DNA of 64,000 nt from Actinopolyspora xinjiangensis (GTDB lineage: Bacteria; Actinomycetota; Actinomycetes; Mycobacteriales; Pseudonocardiaceae): contig NZ_FNJR01000012.1 of NCBI RefSeq assembly GCF_900104475.1, positions 1-64,000 on the forward strand. Reading direction: 5' to 3'. This document shows, piece after piece, positions 31,589 through 42,873 of this stretch. Position numbers and translations under genes: made by a program. Every line of letters begins with the position of its first letter. The first letter of the stretch is position 1. A model generated the notes under the pieces. The model searched no databases and had not been told where the DNA came from. It worked only from the letters and a program-made list of their open reading frames with translations.

Positions 31589-31942
31589 ATGACTGGTGGT
31601 AACGCGATAAGGGGCATGCGCATCGGGTCGAGCCCGGTCGGTGTCGAGATCGATCGTGGTGACTCGGCTCCCCGACAGCAGGTCGCCTACTGGTGTGACA
31701 AGGGGCACCTGACCGAACCCTCGTTCGCGATGGAGGCACGGGTCCCCGACACCTGGGAGTGCTCACACTGCGGCCTTCCGGCCGGTCGTGACCGCGAGAA
31801 CCCACCGCCGCCGAAGCGCAACGAGCCGTACAAGAGCCACCTCGCCTACGTGAAGGAACGGCGCAGCGACGCCGACGGGATGCGGCTGCTGGACGAGGCG
31901 CTGCGCAAGTTGCGGCAGCAGCGCGGCCGTTCCGAGGAGTGA
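31589..31942 (+). CDS. rbpA: RNA polymerase-binding protein RbpA
   Basis: A 117-residue actinobacterial transcription factor that binds the primary sigma and the polymerase beta' subunit and stabilises the open complex. It has the N-terminal GMRIGSSPVG, the zinc-binding core YWCDKGH ... WECSHCG, the basic linker and a C-terminal sigma-interaction helix (MRLLDEALRKLRQQRG). An HrdB-like sigma gene starts 2.3 kb away on the other strand, so the pairing is of interest. Confidence 0.96.
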   Translation: MTGGNAIRGMRIGSSPVGVEIDRGDSAPRQQVAYWCDKGHLTEPSFAMEARVPDTWECSHCGLPAGRDRENPPPPKRNEPYKSHLAYVKERRSDADGMRLLDEALRKLRQQRGRSEE

Positions 31943-32082
31943 GCCGGCGGCACTCCGCCGTCGCCACCTTCTGCCGCTTCTTCCCGCCGCGGTTTCTTTC
32001 TCGCCGCGGGGCCGCTTCCGGCTCCGCTCGTTTCCGTCGCGGGTGCTCTCGAAGAGTCCGTGGCGCTCCCGACGGGGTGGTT

Positions 32083-32706
32083 TTAGTCGATGGGCCCGTG
32101 CTCGCGCAGCGTTTCGCGTACTTCCATGAGCGCGAAGCCGAGCAGGTTCAGCCCCGGCCACCGCTCCGGATCGTCCGCCGCCGGATCGTCGGCGGCCAGG
32201 CCGATGCCCCACACCTTGTCGCGCGGGCTGGCCTCGACCAGCACCCGATCGCCGGTGTCGCGCAGGAAGCGGCGCGGTTCCTCGTGCTGGGCGAACTTCG
32301 CCACGTTGCCCGTGACCACGGCGGCGAACCGTTCCCGCTCCCACTGTCGTTGGTCGAAGCCGCGCACCTCGCGGCCCAGTGTTTTCGCGCGGTGCGGGTG
32401 CTCGGCGGCCAGGATTTGTTCCGCCATCTCTTCGTCGCCGAACAGCCGTGCCTTGCGCCACATCATGTAATGCTCTGCGGTGGCGAAGACACGATCGTGC
32501 GCGATGAATGGGGCGGGCCACCACTGACTCAGGCAGCCCCGGCCGGGACTGCCGTCCCGCTCCGGACGATGTCCCCAGAAGAACACGAACTTCGTCCGCA
32601 CGCCCAACCGCATTCGCTCGACCAGCTCGGCGACGTCGCGCGGGCGGCGCGCCGAGCCGGTCGCTGCGTCATTGTGCTCGTGCGTGGCGGGCTCGTTGAT
32701 GGACAC
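32083..32706 (-). CDS. NADAR-domain protein (YbiA-like N-glycosidase)
   Basis: A 207-residue protein of the NADAR family. The hallmark blocks are all present: FVFFWGHRP, LSQWWPAPF, TAEHYMMWRKARLFGD, WGIGLAADD and NLLGFALMEVR. Known members hydrolyse damaged riboflavin-pathway intermediates (YbiA/RibX type) or remove ADP-ribose from guanine in DNA; sequence alone does not decide. The first 30 residues form a variable tail. The GTG start has only a weak ribosome site. It lies 10 nt past the stop of the sigma factor gene on the same strand, so it may be the last gene of the island operon, which would favour a nucleic-acid or ADP-ribose role. Confidence 0.87.
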   Translation of the reverse strand: MSINEPATHEHNDAATGSARRPRDVAELVERMRLGVRTKFVFFWGHRPERDGSPGRGCLSQWWPAPFIAHDRVFATAEHYMMWRKARLFGDEEMAEQILAAEHPHRAKTLGREVRGFDQRQWERERFAAVVTGNVAKFAQHEEPRRFLRDTGDRVLVEASPRDKVWGIGLAADDPAADDPERWPGLNLLGFALMEVRETLREHGPID

Positions 32707-32716
32707 GTGGATGATG

Positions 32717-34291
32717 CTACTTTCCCTCGTCCTCGGCAGGGGCGGTAGCGCTCTTGGCGTTCTCGGATTCCGCCCCGCCGTGCGGCGGTGTCTCGTCGTA
32801 CAGCGACGGCGTGAACCGCCTGAGCTTCTTGATCGCTTTGCTCTCGATCTGGCGGATTCGTTCCCGGGTGAGCCCGTACTCCTGCCCGATGGTGTCGAGC
32901 GTGGCCGGTTCCCCGACGAAACCGTGCCGCCGCCGCAGGATGTCGCGTTCGCGGTCTTCGCACCATCCCAACGCCCGTTCCACGTCCTCGATCTCGAGGC
33001 CGAACAGATCCGGCTCGATAGGATCCCGGTAGCGTTCCGCCGCTTCGTGCAGTGTCACCGTGTCCAGCTTCTCCAGCAGTCCTTCCAGCGAAGTACTCGT
33101 GGGTAGTTCGGTCAGCAGCCGCCGCACTTCCTCCTCGGAGGTTTCGAGCCGTTCGGCGACGGCTGAGTATTCGACCACCGCATCGGAGCCGCGGAGCGTC
33201 TCGATCGCCGCGAGCACAGGGTTCAGCCGCTCCATGACGTGAACCGGATACCTGATCATGCGGGGCTGGTCGGCCAGCGCCCGGGTGATGGCCTGCCGGA
33301 TCCACCAGGTCGCATAGGTCGAGAACTTGTTGCCCTGCCGATAGTCGAACTTCATCACCGCGCGCAGCAGCCCCAGGTTGCCCTCCTGCACCAAGTCGGC
33401 CAGATCCAGACCGTGTCCTTGGTATTTTCGGGCGTTGGAAAACACCAATCGCAGGTTGGCGTTGACGAATTCGTCGAACGCGTCCCTGCCTTGGCGAACC
33501 AGTGTTCGTAGTTCCCGCGCCTGTGAATCGTTCTCCGCCCGCTGCTCCAGACATTGTTCGGCGAACAGTCCGACCTCGATCGTCTTCGCGAGTTCCACCT
33601 CCCGCTCGGCCGACAGCAGCTCGTATTTCGAGATCTTCTCGCGGTACCGCCACACCCAATCCTTGGGAAAGTCAACGGGACCCGAGGATTCGGAACGGTC
33701 CTCCTTACGCGTCTCGGGAGGCCGCTGCGCGGGAATTTCGGGATGATACATCCATCCCCGGGCCGGTGTCGGAGCACTCGCCTGCGCTGATGTCGACGCC
33801 GGTTTCACCTCGTTTCCTTCCCGCTCGTCCGAGACCTCCCCGGACCGCTGTTCGGTGGGAACGATGCCGAGGTCGGCGAGCGAGATCCGCGAGAGGTCCA
33901 GCACCTCGTCCCCGCGCAGCGCGAGCTCCGTACGCGGTTTCGGGACCCCCGCCCCGCTCCGATTCGGGCCGTACGATCGGCTCCGCCGATCCGGATGGGG
34001 AGCGGTTTCCGAACCGGAGGTCGATTCCGGTCGAGGAGTCGTTTCGGGACGGGGACCAGCGGGGGCCGATACCTCCTGCCCCGCCAGTGCCGCGGGCAGT
34101 GGGATACCGGCTCGTACCAGTTCGCTGAGCAGCGATCGGAATTCCGCTCGCGGGATGCCGAAATCGCGGATCACTGACTGTACGTCGGGAAAGCCGAGCT
34201 CGCGTTGTGCGGCGAGTTCACGCAGCGCGACGACGGCCGCGTCACGAGAGGTCGCGCCCCTGTCCGGGGAGTCGGTCTCGGTGCTGTGCAT
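32717..34291 (-). CDS. HrdB-like sigma-70 factor in the helicase operon
   Basis: A 524-residue sigma-70 protein. Residues about 10-60 resemble region 1.1 helices and about 65-215 are a low-complexity acidic/Pro linker. Region 1.2 follows ([20 protein letters not shown]), then region 2 ([48 protein letters not shown]), region 3 and region 4 ([20 protein letters not shown]). It is thus primary-type, not ECF, and should recognise -10/-35 promoters. Region 2.4 reads RMIRYPVHV where HrdB has RTIRIPVH. It sits 7 nt after the DUF1998 helicase gene, so it appears to be part of the defence operon, either as a dedicated sigma or as a decoy against phage control of polymerase. Confidence 0.9.
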   Translation of the reverse strand: MHSTETDSPDRGATSRDAAVVALRELAAQRELGFPDVQSVIRDFGIPRAEFRSLLSELVRAGIPLPAALAGQEVSAPAGPRPETTPRPESTSGSETAPHPDRRSRSYGPNRSGAGVPKPRTELALRGDEVLDLSRISLADLGIVPTEQRSGEVSDEREGNEVKPASTSAQASAPTPARGWMYHPEIPAQRPPETRKEDRSESSGPVDFPKDWVWRYREKISKYELLSAEREVELAKTIEVGLFAEQCLEQRAENDSQARELRTLVRQGRDAFDEFVNANLRLVFSNARKYQGHGLDLADLVQEGNLGLLRAVMKFDYRQGNKFSTYATWWIRQAITRALADQPRMIRYPVHVMERLNPVLAAIETLRGSDAVVEYSAVAERLETSEEEVRRLLTELPTSTSLEGLLEKLDTVTLHEAAERYRDPIEPDLFGLEIEDVERALGWCEDRERDILRRRHGFVGEPATLDTIGQEYGLTRERIRQIESKAIKKLRRFTPSLYDETPPHGGAESENAKSATAPAEDEGK

Positions 34292-34298
34292 GGCGGTC

Positions 34299-37200
34299 TC
34301 ACTTCGCTGTGGCGTCGTTCGGTGCGAAGCTGTCCGGCAAGGTGCCGTTCCGGCCTGTCTTGTTGGTGACCGCGTTCTCCGGGACAGCGCCCTTCAAGGC
34401 AGCGTTTTCCGTGAGGGGAACGAACTCGTGCAGCAGTCGCAGCGCGGCCCCGCGTGAGAGCAGCTCGTGGTAGCGCTGGTTGCGGAATCCCCGCAGGCAG
34501 CCGTAGCAGCTCGTTTCCGGTCCGCACTCACAGTCGTGCATACGTTTCGCGGCGGCGCGTACCACGTCCACGAGACCGTGGGCGATGCGTTGTGTGCTGC
34601 CCGCACCGCCCGGCGTGGTGTCGAACAGCACCAGCGAAGGCACGCCGTCCTCACCGCGGTGCACCGTGCCGTCGATGTCGTCGCGGCTGATCTCCAGCGC
34701 TACGGCCGCTCCTTCCAACAGTGCGTACAGCGCCGAGCGCAGCGCGTTCTGGTCGTGGTCCAGTAGCAGCATCGGCGGGAAACGCAACTCGACGAAATCG
34801 GTCTCGTAGCGGTGTGCCAGTGAGGACCTGCGTAGCGGACCGTCACAGTCGCCGTCCTTGAGCAGGTGGCGGTGTGGTCTGGGGGGCTTGTCCGGCCCCA
34901 CGGGCTGTCCCCATCCGCACCATTGGCACAACTGGAAACCAGCGTGGTTCGGGCCTTCGTTGATGACCACGAACCTCCCGCGCGTCCCAGCGCGCCAGCC
35001 CAGTATCTCCCCGCTGGGAAAGGTGACGCTGTCCTCCTCGACGTCCGCGTGCGAGTCGACGATGTAGGTGGTGCCCGTCCATGAACGCCTGGGGGCCTGG
35101 CTCGCCTTCTGCTCGGTGTGCTTGGAGGCGACGAATCCGTATGAGGGTTCGACGTATTGCTGTGCCTTGTTTGTGCGGACCGTGTGGCAGGCGGGGCACT
35201 CGGCCTCCGGGGGCTCGACGGATTCCCGGTAGTGGCCGCACGCTTCGCACACCGCGTAGTGTCGGCTGACCAGATCCCGCCCCGGCAGGCGGTACACTCC
35301 TCCCGACGTCCACCGCCTGCCACCGGCGATGACCTCTGATCCCGGTGCGTACTCGTTGACGGCCATGCTCAGATCCCTGGTCAGTTCGAGATCGGGTTTC
35401 CGTCCGCCCCTCGCGTGGTCGGTGCGCAGTTCGACGGTGTCGACCGGAAAACCGTACTTGGGCAGTACATTGTGGGTGGCCAGGAAGTTGATCAACGGGC
35501 GCTTCCGAAGCGTTTCGAGTACTTTCTTGTACTGTTCGGCAGCCCGGTAGTTCTGCTGCCGTACCGCTTCTTCCCTGCGCTCCTCGAAAGCGGCCACATC
35601 CTGGCGAAGTTCCCGGCGGGTACTTTCCAGCAGCCGTTCGAGTTCGGTGACCCAGGAGTCGGTGGCCACGCCGATCTCCCGGTGCACGCTGTCGGGCAGG
35701 ATCTCGTCCAGGCTGGCACGCACCGAGTTCGGCACCGGATCGAGGAACTCCGAAAGCCTTGCGACGGGCAGCACGAAATCCGGCGGCGTGGGATCCGGCG
35801 GCAGGAAGAACTCGCCCGCCGTGCGCCAGCTCTCCCCGTGTCGCTGCTTCATCGTTCGGAAGAACGCGGCCAGTGCCACCGAATGGGCGTGCCTGCGGTC
35901 GATGCGTGCGTTCTCCAGCGGCACCACGGGTGGCCGGGTCTCACCCGCGATCATCTTCTCCGGTTCGTTGAAGCGGAACAGATCGTGCGAACGCCGCTGT
36001 GCGTATGTCAGCGCCAGCGCCGCCGAGTCGGCACGTCGACCGGCCCGGCCCGCGCGCTGCACGTAGTTGGCCGTGGTCGGTGGCATGTTGCGCAGCACGA
36101 CCGTTTGTAGCTCGCCGACATCCACGCCGAGTTCGAACGTGGTGGAGCAGGACAGCGCGTTCAGCTCGCCCCGGACGAATTCGCCCTGGATCTCGGCGGC
36201 CTTCTCGTTGCTCCACTGCGCGGTGTGCTCCTGCACGCTCATGGGGACCGGATCGGACTTCTGGTACAGGTGCCGGTAGTGGTCACGCTCCTCGTGCTCG
36301 GCTGGTCGGTACCAGGGTTCGAGGGTCCCGTCACAGCGCAGGGTGGGGCAGACACCGTGAACGTCGAAGCCGAGAATGCGACGACAGCGGTCGCAGCGGA
36401 ACAACCGCTCCGACTCACGCACCGGCCGCAGCCGCAGTTTGCGGTGGTCGATCCTGTGTACCGTGCCGAGTCGGGGCAAGGTCTCGGAGCGCAACCAGTC
36501 CGAAGGACCGTCACTACTCTTCGTCGGGGTGAGGTCCTGCCACAGCTCTTCCAGCAGCTTACGCGGGTCCGTATCGCTGCCGATCCGTCGTAGCACTCGG
36601 GTCAGGTAGTCCAGGCGCCGGTTGGTACCGGATGTCGGCAGCCAGCTCAGCACTTTCCGCTTGGCGTCGGAACCCGACATACGCACGTGGATCGGCCCGC
36701 GTCGAGGTGCGAACGCCTCGTCGTCGGCGTCGACGTCCTCCGGCATGTCCACCGCACCCTGGGTGCGCAGTGTGCGCAGCAGTTCCTGTAGCAGGTTCCA
36801 GCTCTCCTCCTGGGTGAGCCCCAGTTCCAGCAACCGCCGTGGGGGCCGCCAGTGGGGTTTGCGTGCCAGTTCCACTCGGAGCAGGCCCACGCCTTCCAGG
36901 GATTGGCGGTCGTGGTAGCTGATCACTTCCCGCATCGTCCACAGTGCGGCGAACCGTTTGCGTTCATTGCGGGAGGTGTCCTCCTCGAAGACCCGGGCGT
37001 TGTCGGCCGTCCGGGCTGTCCGGTGTGCGAGGTCCTCGATCGTGGCGGGTTCGCCTTTCGCCTCGTCCCAGCCGCGCAGACTCGACAGCAGCAGTCCGCG
37101 GTGCGCGAGGCTCTCGTGGGTGTCCTTGAGATAGGGGGCGAAGTAGGCGGCGGTCTGCCTGCTGTCGCTGAAGAACAGCAACTTGCGCCCCTGTCCCGGC

Positions 37201-39116
37201 AGGTTCACGGTTTCGTCGCTGGTGTCCGGCGGCAGCGCCTGGTACAGAGAGGTGGCCAGCACCGAGGTTGCCGCTTCGGCGCCGCTTTCCAGCAGCCGGA
37301 TCAGTCCACTGCCCCGAGCTCCGCAGGCCAGGCAGTGGTCCAGCGCTCCGGACTGGGAGTGGATCAGTCGCACCGGGCGCAGCTCGGTGCCCGGGCATTC
37401 GTCGACCGGGCATTCGCTCGCGGTGCCCTGGTGCAGCGATCCGCAACCGACACACAGGTGGTACGGACTGTCCTCGGTGGTCTTTCCTTCCTCCAGCAGT
37501 GCGTCGTCCTCGTCCACGTGCCGGGGGTCCGCGCTGTCGTGATCCTCCAGCAGCAGCCAGGCGTGCCGGTGGTCCACTCCCGCCCGCCAGGGGACGTGGC
37601 GCGGCAGCCGTCCACTTTTGTTCATGGCACCGTGCAGGTGCACTGCTCCGCACCGCTGGCAGCCTCCCAGCTCGAACACCATCCTGGGGCAGCGTTCGCA
37701 CCGCTCCCGGCGGCTCAGGCTCAGATGTTGCTCCTGGTCGGTTCCCAGACAGCTGAACGCGCCCTCGGTGGCGCGTACGAAGAAGTGGAACCTGGTGGAA
37801 AGCACCGGGGTCCGATCCGAGTCGTGCACACTTCCCGCGAGCGTGACCAGAGCTGTGGCGGTCTCGGTGGCCTCGTCGCCGTGTTGTTCGGGGACGAGTT
37901 CCGCGGCGATGTCCCGGATCGGTCGCGGGTGTTCGTCGAGCAGCTCGTGCAATCGTCGCAGCCGTGCCTCGCATCGCAGCGCTTCGGCGGCGTCGTTTCC
38001 CTCCCAGCCGTGTTCGCGCGCGGTGCGCAGCAGCTCGGTTCGTGGATCGTCCGTCGCCAGCAGTCCGGCATAGCTCGACGGTGGCAATGGTCCCCATTCG
38101 ACCGCCGTCGTGAGCCGCGTGGGTTTCACGGCGGTGACCAGATCCTGTCGATCCGAATTCTCGGGGGCCCAGTCGAACGGAAGTCCGAACAGTTGGGTGG
38201 CGAAGTCGGTGACCGCCTTCGGGTCACGCTCGGCTCCGACGGTGGCGCTGGTGGCTATCGCGCGCGGTTCGTCAGTCGTACCGACTCGGTTCCGCAGTCG
38301 GCGCAGCAGCATCGCCAGCTCGCTGCCCTTGGCTCCGTCGTAGACATGCGCCTCGTCTACGACCACGAAGCGCCAGTGGGAGGAGTCGGTGTTGGTGAAC
38401 AACTCCGTGTCCTGCGGGCGCAGCAGCAGGTATTCCAGCATCGCGTAGTTGGTCAGCAGCAGGTGCGGCGGTGCCGCGCGCATTTCCTCCCTGCTGAGCA
38501 GCTCGTTGGGTAGCCGCTGCTCGCCCGGGTTGAGTCGGTGGAAGTGCTCCTCGGCTTTGGATTTGGTTTCGTGGGTGTCGCCGGTGTAGCGGCCGAAAGT
38601 GACGTCGGGAATCGTGGCCAACAGTCTGCGCAGTCGTTTCATCTGGTCGTTGGCCAGCGCGTTCATCGGGTACAGCAGCAGAGCTCGAACCCCGGGACCG
38701 AGCGTTCCCGCCGCTCGCTGTTCGGCCAGGTGCGCCAGGACGGGCAGCAGGAAACTCTCGGTCTTTCCGGAGCCGGTCCCGGTGGCCACCACGAGATTTC
38801 GTCCCGCTCGCGCTTTCCGCACCGCGTTCTCCTGGTGCCGGTGCAGTGGTCGATTCGCGGGCAGCTCCGGTCCGGTGAAATCCAGGAAGGACTCGGGCAG
38901 CACTCCTTCCGCGATCAGCTCGGTGATGTCCGCGCCTGCCTCGTAGCTCGGGTTCGCTTCCAGCAACGGGCCGTTGGACAGCAGGGGGCTGCTGGTGATG
39001 GCTTCGTCGAGTGCGCCTGCCAGTGCGGAGTCCCGCAGTGGGAGCAGCGAACGCAGGTAGCGGCGGTATGCCTCGTTGATCTGTGCGCTGGCGTGCAGTG
39101 GGTTGAATCGGTTCAC
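34299..39116 (-). CDS. Large DEAD/DEAH helicase with C-terminal DUF1998 (DruE/DrmA-DrmB-like)
   Basis: A 1605-residue SF2 helicase. Walker A is GTGSGKT (about 113-119), Walker B DEAH (about 254-257), motif III TSATVG (about 289-294) and motif [13 protein letters not shown]. Several Cys clusters between and after the RecA lobes ([33 protein letters not shown]) suggest zinc knuckles. The C-terminal DUF1998 has TTPGGAGS and the four-Cys [12 protein letters not shown]. Helicase plus DUF1998 in one chain matches Druantia DruE or a fusion of DISARM DrmA and DrmB. GTG 39116 is chosen because it overlaps the upstream gene's stop (GTGA) and gives the family start [20 protein letters not shown]; the open frame extends 171 codons further but inside the upstream gene. 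Confidence 0.88.
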   Translation of the reverse strand: MNRFNPLHASAQINEAYRRYLRSLLPLRDSALAGALDEAITSSPLLSNGPLLEANPSYEAGADITELIAEGVLPESFLDFTGPELPANRPLHRHQENAVRKARAGRNLVVATGTGSGKTESFLLPVLAHLAEQRAAGTLGPGVRALLLYPMNALANDQMKRLRRLLATIPDVTFGRYTGDTHETKSKAEEHFHRLNPGEQRLPNELLSREEMRAAPPHLLLTNYAMLEYLLLRPQDTELFTNTDSSHWRFVVVDEAHVYDGAKGSELAMLLRRLRNRVGTTDEPRAIATSATVGAERDPKAVTDFATQLFGLPFDWAPENSDRQDLVTAVKPTRLTTAVEWGPLPPSSYAGLLATDDPRTELLRTAREHGWEGNDAAEALRCEARLRRLHELLDEHPRPIRDIAAELVPEQHGDEATETATALVTLAGSVHDSDRTPVLSTRFHFFVRATEGAFSCLGTDQEQHLSLSRRERCERCPRMVFELGGCQRCGAVHLHGAMNKSGRLPRHVPWRAGVDHRHAWLLLEDHDSADPRHVDEDDALLEEGKTTEDSPYHLCVGCGSLHQGTASECPVDECPGTELRPVRLIHSQSGALDHCLACGARGSGLIRLLESGAEAATSVLATSLYQALPPDTSDETVNLPGQGRKLLFFSDSRQTAAYFAPYLKDTHESLAHRGLLLSSLRGWDEAKGEPATIEDLAHRTARTADNARVFEEDTSRNERKRFAALWTMREVISYHDRQSLEGVGLLRVELARKPHWRPPRRLLELGLTQEESWNLLQELLRTLRTQGAVDMPEDVDADDEAFAPRRGPIHVRMSGSDAKRKVLSWLPTSGTNRRLDYLTRVLRRIGSDTDPRKLLEELWQDLTPTKSSDGPSDWLRSETLPRLGTVHRIDHRKLRLRPVRESERLFRCDRCRRILGFDVHGVCPTLRCDGTLEPWYRPAEHEERDHYRHLYQKSDPVPMSVQEHTAQWSNEKAAEIQGEFVRGELNALSCSTTFELGVDVGELQTVVLRNMPPTTANYVQRAGRAGRRADSAALALTYAQRRSHDLFRFNEPEKMIAGETRPPVVPLENARIDRRHAHSVALAAFFRTMKQRHGESWRTAGEFFLPPDPTPPDFVLPVARLSEFLDPVPNSVRASLDEILPDSVHREIGVATDSWVTELERLLESTRRELRQDVAAFEERREEAVRQQNYRAAEQYKKVLETLRKRPLINFLATHNVLPKYGFPVDTVELRTDHARGGRKPDLELTRDLSMAVNEYAPGSEVIAGGRRWTSGGVYRLPGRDLVSRHYAVCEACGHYRESVEPPEAECPACHTVRTNKAQQYVEPSYGFVASKHTEQKASQAPRRSWTGTTYIVDSHADVEEDSVTFPSGEILGWRAGTRGRFVVINEGPNHAGFQLCQWCGWGQPVGPDKPPRPHRHLLKDGDCDGPLRRSSLAHRYETDFVELRFPPMLLLDHDQNALRSALYALLEGAAVALEISRDDIDGTVHRGEDGVPSLVLFDTTPGGAGSTQRIAHGLVDVVRAAAKRMHDCECGPETSCYGCLRGFRNQRYHELLSRGAALRLLHEFVPLTENAALKGAVPENAVTNKTGRNGTLPDSFAPNDATAK

Positions 39117-42100
39117 GAAGGGTTCTTTCTGCTGTGTTGTGGTGTCGGAGAGGTTTCGTTCGACTGCTGTTCCTGCCGCGCCCGCTGCTCCTGCCGTGCC
39201 TGGTGTGCCACCGTCAGGAACTCGGCGAGCACCAGATCGGTGGCGACCCGATCGGGAGCGAGTTCGGCGAGGTGGGTCCAGCCGTGGCGCACCAGTCGTT
39301 CGACCGCCGCCGCGTCGCGGTCCCGCTGTGCGGCCAGCCGCGCCGTCAGGGCCAGTTCGAGGGACAGCCGTTCCAGTGGAAAGTCGGGATGTGGATCGGC
39401 GGTGCGACGTCGCGAGGCGATCTCGAAGAGTTCGGGATATCGCTTGCGGTAGATGAACCGTCGCAGCTCGTTCCGGCAGTTCCGCAGTTCGTCGAGCGAT
39501 TCCGCGGTGAGGGTCAGTTCGCCGCTCGGGGTGGGGTGCTCGGGTGTCTGTTCGCCCAGCAGCGGGGGTGTGTTCTCGTCCGGATCGGTGCGGTCGCCGG
39601 TGAGCAGTTCGAGTGCTCGCGGCGCGCACCGCTGGTCAAATGTGTCCAGCAGTGCGGTTTCCGTCGTGTCCAGTTCGTCCTGCTGCCAGCCCGTCGATCC
39701 GGTGCGGTAGAACAACAACGGGCCGGTCAGCAGCAGCGCGGGTAGCGGTCTGCTGGTCCAGAGGGAGCGGACTCGTTCGGGATCGGCCACATGGCGCGAG
39801 GCGTGTGCGGCGATTCCGGACCGTACGATAACCGGAATGAGATCGCGCGCGCTCGTTCCGCTGTCGGAACTGGCCAGCAACGAGGCCACGGGATCGTCCC
39901 CCAGCCTCATGGCGCATTCCTTTGCCGTGGTGCGCCCCGACGCCGGTTCGAGTAGTTGTTCGGCCCGCGCGGCCGAGGCCCACAGCAGCGGTAACGCCGT
40001 GGTGGTGCGGGGCAGCGATCCTCGCCCCGCGAGATAGCCCGCCGTTTCTTGCTCGACCGGTTCGGCGAGTTCCGGAATCCGGCTCTCGTCGCCCACACGG
40101 AAGACGCTTCCCGCTTCTGAGGGGGTGACTCCGCCGGTCCGGTTCGGTTGTGCCCAGGAATGGTGCACCGTGACCAGCAGTGGTGCTTCGGTATCGAACC
40201 GGGGCGGCAGTTGGACGGTGTCCTCGGAGGCGGCCAGCTCGACGGTGTGTGTGGGTCGCCAGGGCGTGTACGGGCAGTCCACCCGCACCCGCAGCCGTTC
40301 CCGAGTCGCCCGCTCGGTGATTAGCAGCCGGGCGTCTTGTTTCCGTACTCCACTCGCCGGTTTCGGTAGCCGTACGGTGGCGAGCTCGACCCCCTGCCCG
40401 GGCAGGTCCAGTCGGAGCCGCAGCGAGCCGTGCGCGCGTACGGTGTCGATCAGTCCGGCGAGTTTGTAGCGGATCACATCGCTGGCGGGCAGCCGCTGTC
40501 CACGCAGCTGTTGCAGCGTGTCGCTCCCGTCGTGGGCCAGCAGTACGGGACTCCCCTCGTGCGCCTCGCGTATCACCTCGGGTAACGAGAGATCCAGGCA
40601 CGCGTTCTCGGACAGCTGCCCCAGGGTGTAGTGCAGCCGGTTGATTCCCCAGTCCTGGTTGTGCGTGCCCAGCCGTTTCCGCATCGCGGCGTGCTCGGGT
40701 TCCACGCGCAGCGTCAGCCGTCGCGTCTCGTCGGCCGTGCGCAGCTCAACCGCGCCGCTGCGGGCGCTCTCGCGCAGTTGAACGGTTTCCGGAACCGCGA
40801 GGACGTTCTCCGGGGTGCGGATCGAAACCCGCGCTCGGTAGAGCTGTCCCGTTTCCCGGAGCATCCGCACCCGTGGAGTGGGGGTGGCACCGAGGCCTTT
40901 TACGAGGGTGAATGTGGTGCTGCTCGCCTGCCCGCCGGAGTCGACCGCTCGGATCCGGAACCGTCCCATGGCGGAGCGGGGCATCAGTTCGTCCAGCTCC
41001 ACCGGGCCGTCCGTCGCGTTCACCTCCCACGAGGCGCTCTGCCCGGGGGTATCACCGATGATCTCCACCGTCCACCGCTGGGTGTCGTCGCCGGTGAGGT
41101 GCAGGACCGGCGCGGCGGAATGAACCGAGTCCCCATCCCGGTCGCGTAGCGTCGGAACCGGGGCGTCGAAGGTGAACTCGGCGTGTGTCGCGAGGTTCAC
41201 GGTACGCCAGGTACCGAACCGCGTGCCGGCCCTGCCGTCGCCGATCCCGGGACGCACGCCCCGGGTCTCGTCGAGCAGTACCCGTCCCAGCCACCAACCG
41301 GACCAGCCGTTCGGCGGTGCGAGTTCCTCCAGCACGTGCCGTTTCCCGTCGAAGCACCCCGGCCCCGGTTCGCCCCGATGCAGCAGCCACACCTCCCCAG
41401 CGGGGATCGGTTCTCCCGACGGGATGAGCGCACCCTCGGTGTCGAAGACCAACAGCGGGTCGTCCGGACTGACCAGCGGCACCCACTGCGACTGCCCGAA
41501 AGGATCGCGGCACTCCACCGTCTCGACGGGTCGTGTCACCAACCAGTGGTTCTCGACCGATGGGCACACGGCGCTTCCGGCTCGAACGCGCCACAGTCGC
41601 GGCAATGTCGCGTCGGAGGTCAGCACCACCGTGCCCCGATCCGGATCGAGCCCCGCCTCGAAAGTGGCCGCCTGTGGTTCACCGGTTCCAGCTGTCGAGA
41701 GCAGCGCGGCCAGAGCGGTGGTGTGCCGCTCGTCGGGGTGTGCCGTGAGTTCGTTCCGGTCCCGTTCGGTCAGGGTGTGCCAGGCCGCGGCGAAGGCGCG
41801 TAGCCAGGTGTCGGCGTCGATCGTGACGGGTGTTTCCGCTGCCGGACCCAGTGCCGTTTCGACGGCCGGTGGGGAAAGCGCGCCACGTGGCTCGCCGGGA
41901 TCGGGTGAGTCGGCGACCAGCCGCACCAGCGTGACCACGGTGCAGTACGGCCAGCGCCGGAACACGGTACCCGGATCGGAGTCGGTGGCGTGCTCGGCGC
42001 GAAGCCGCTCGTAGGCGTGCAGTGCGACAAGCACCAGATTCCGGCGATGTTTCCCTGAAATGGGGTTTTCCGTTGCCCGTGCCGCGTGCGGGGTGTTCCG

Positions 42101-42676
42101 CCAGCGACGCTCGCTGTCGTCGAGCAGTTTCAGCGCGGGCAGGGTCGGTGCCGGTTCTTCCGCTGGTGCGATGTCCGTGGTCGTCGGAGTCTCGTCAGTC
42201 GTGTCCGGTAAGGGGATCACCCCTCGGAGCGTGTAACGCCGCACCGAGGGGCGGACATCGGTCTTGGCCGGTGCTGTGACCGTTTTCGGAGAGGATTCCG
42301 GAGGATCGACGGAGACCGGAACCGTTTCAGGGATGATGGGTGACCGCTCGCCGGGTGCGCGTGAATCACTGGGTGGATGTGGCTCGTTAGGCGGGCATGG
42401 TTCGCTGGGAGGGCAGGACGTTTCGGGAAGCGCTGTGCTGTGCATCGGGTGTCGGGCTGGGGGGCGGGGTTCGATGACCGCTACGGGAATCGGTTGGGTG
42501 GGATGCGAGTCCGGGGAGTCGGGGGAAGGAGCGGGCTCGTCGGTTCGAACCTCGTCAGGGGAATTCGGTGATCGCCCTCGGTGCGGTTCCGTACTGGGCG
42601 ATTCTTCGTCCCCAGTGGTCCGGAACAGTTTCCGGAGGTCGGCCATGAGTTCGCTGAGGCGGTCCCTGAATCGCAA
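39113..42676 (-). CDS. Large unknown protein partnered with the DUF1998 helicase
   Basis: A 1187-residue protein that I cannot assign to a family. Residues about 20-170 are Pro/Ser/Glu-rich and probably disordered. About 180-400 is mostly helical. About 400-870 is rich in short beta strands and reads like several Ig-like or beta-sandwich modules (for example VRMLRETGQLYRARVSI). The last 300 residues are helical with LRNCRNELRRFIYRKRYPELFE. No nuclease, ATPase or methylase motif is visible. The helicase gene starts inside its stop codon, so the two are coupled and probably form a complex, much as DruH is paired with DruE in Druantia type III; similarity to DruH itself is untested. TTG 42676 has GGGAAAA nearby; ATG 42646 is an alternative. 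Confidence 0.75.
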   Translation of the reverse strand: MRFRDRLSELMADLRKLFRTTGDEESPSTEPHRGRSPNSPDEVRTDEPAPSPDSPDSHPTQPIPVAVIEPRPPARHPMHSTALPETSCPPSEPCPPNEPHPPSDSRAPGERSPIIPETVPVSVDPPESSPKTVTAPAKTDVRPSVRRYTLRGVIPLPDTTDETPTTTDIAPAEEPAPTLPALKLLDDSERRWRNTPHAARATENPISGKHRRNLVLVALHAYERLRAEHATDSDPGTVFRRWPYCTVVTLVRLVADSPDPGEPRGALSPPAVETALGPAAETPVTIDADTWLRAFAAAWHTLTERDRNELTAHPDERHTTALAALLSTAGTGEPQAATFEAGLDPDRGTVVLTSDATLPRLWRVRAGSAVCPSVENHWLVTRPVETVECRDPFGQSQWVPLVSPDDPLLVFDTEGALIPSGEPIPAGEVWLLHRGEPGPGCFDGKRHVLEELAPPNGWSGWWLGRVLLDETRGVRPGIGDGRAGTRFGTWRTVNLATHAEFTFDAPVPTLRDRDGDSVHSAAPVLHLTGDDTQRWTVEIIGDTPGQSASWEVNATDGPVELDELMPRSAMGRFRIRAVDSGGQASSTTFTLVKGLGATPTPRVRMLRETGQLYRARVSIRTPENVLAVPETVQLRESARSGAVELRTADETRRLTLRVEPEHAAMRKRLGTHNQDWGINRLHYTLGQLSENACLDLSLPEVIREAHEGSPVLLAHDGSDTLQQLRGQRLPASDVIRYKLAGLIDTVRAHGSLRLRLDLPGQGVELATVRLPKPASGVRKQDARLLITERATRERLRVRVDCPYTPWRPTHTVELAASEDTVQLPPRFDTEAPLLVTVHHSWAQPNRTGGVTPSEAGSVFRVGDESRIPELAEPVEQETAGYLAGRGSLPRTTTALPLLWASAARAEQLLEPASGRTTAKECAMRLGDDPVASLLASSDSGTSARDLIPVIVRSGIAAHASRHVADPERVRSLWTSRPLPALLLTGPLLFYRTGSTGWQQDELDTTETALLDTFDQRCAPRALELLTGDRTDPDENTPPLLGEQTPEHPTPSGELTLTAESLDELRNCRNELRRFIYRKRYPELFEIASRRRTADPHPDFPLERLSLELALTARLAAQRDRDAAAVERLVRHGWTHLAELAPDRVATDLVLAEFLTVAHQARQEQRARQEQQSNETSPTPQHSRKNPS

Positions 42677-42873
42677 GGTTTTCCCGGATGGTTACGTCGG
42701 TGTGCCGGAGCGATCCCGTTGGTTTCGTGATGGCTCGGGATTCGAGGGGCGGGAACACGTTTCCCGAGACCACGACGAAAGTGATTACCCGGCGCTGGTT
42801 TGCCTCGTGGCAGTCTAGTTCACTGCCCGGTCCGCGCGGGTTGTTTTCGGATAACAGCGATGGTTCGCACCGG

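Noticed and set aside
39117-39629. An upstream extension of the DUF1998 helicase frame by 171 codons
   Set aside because: It lies inside the coding frame of the 1187-residue protein; the GTG at 39116 overlapping that gene's stop gives the expected family start.
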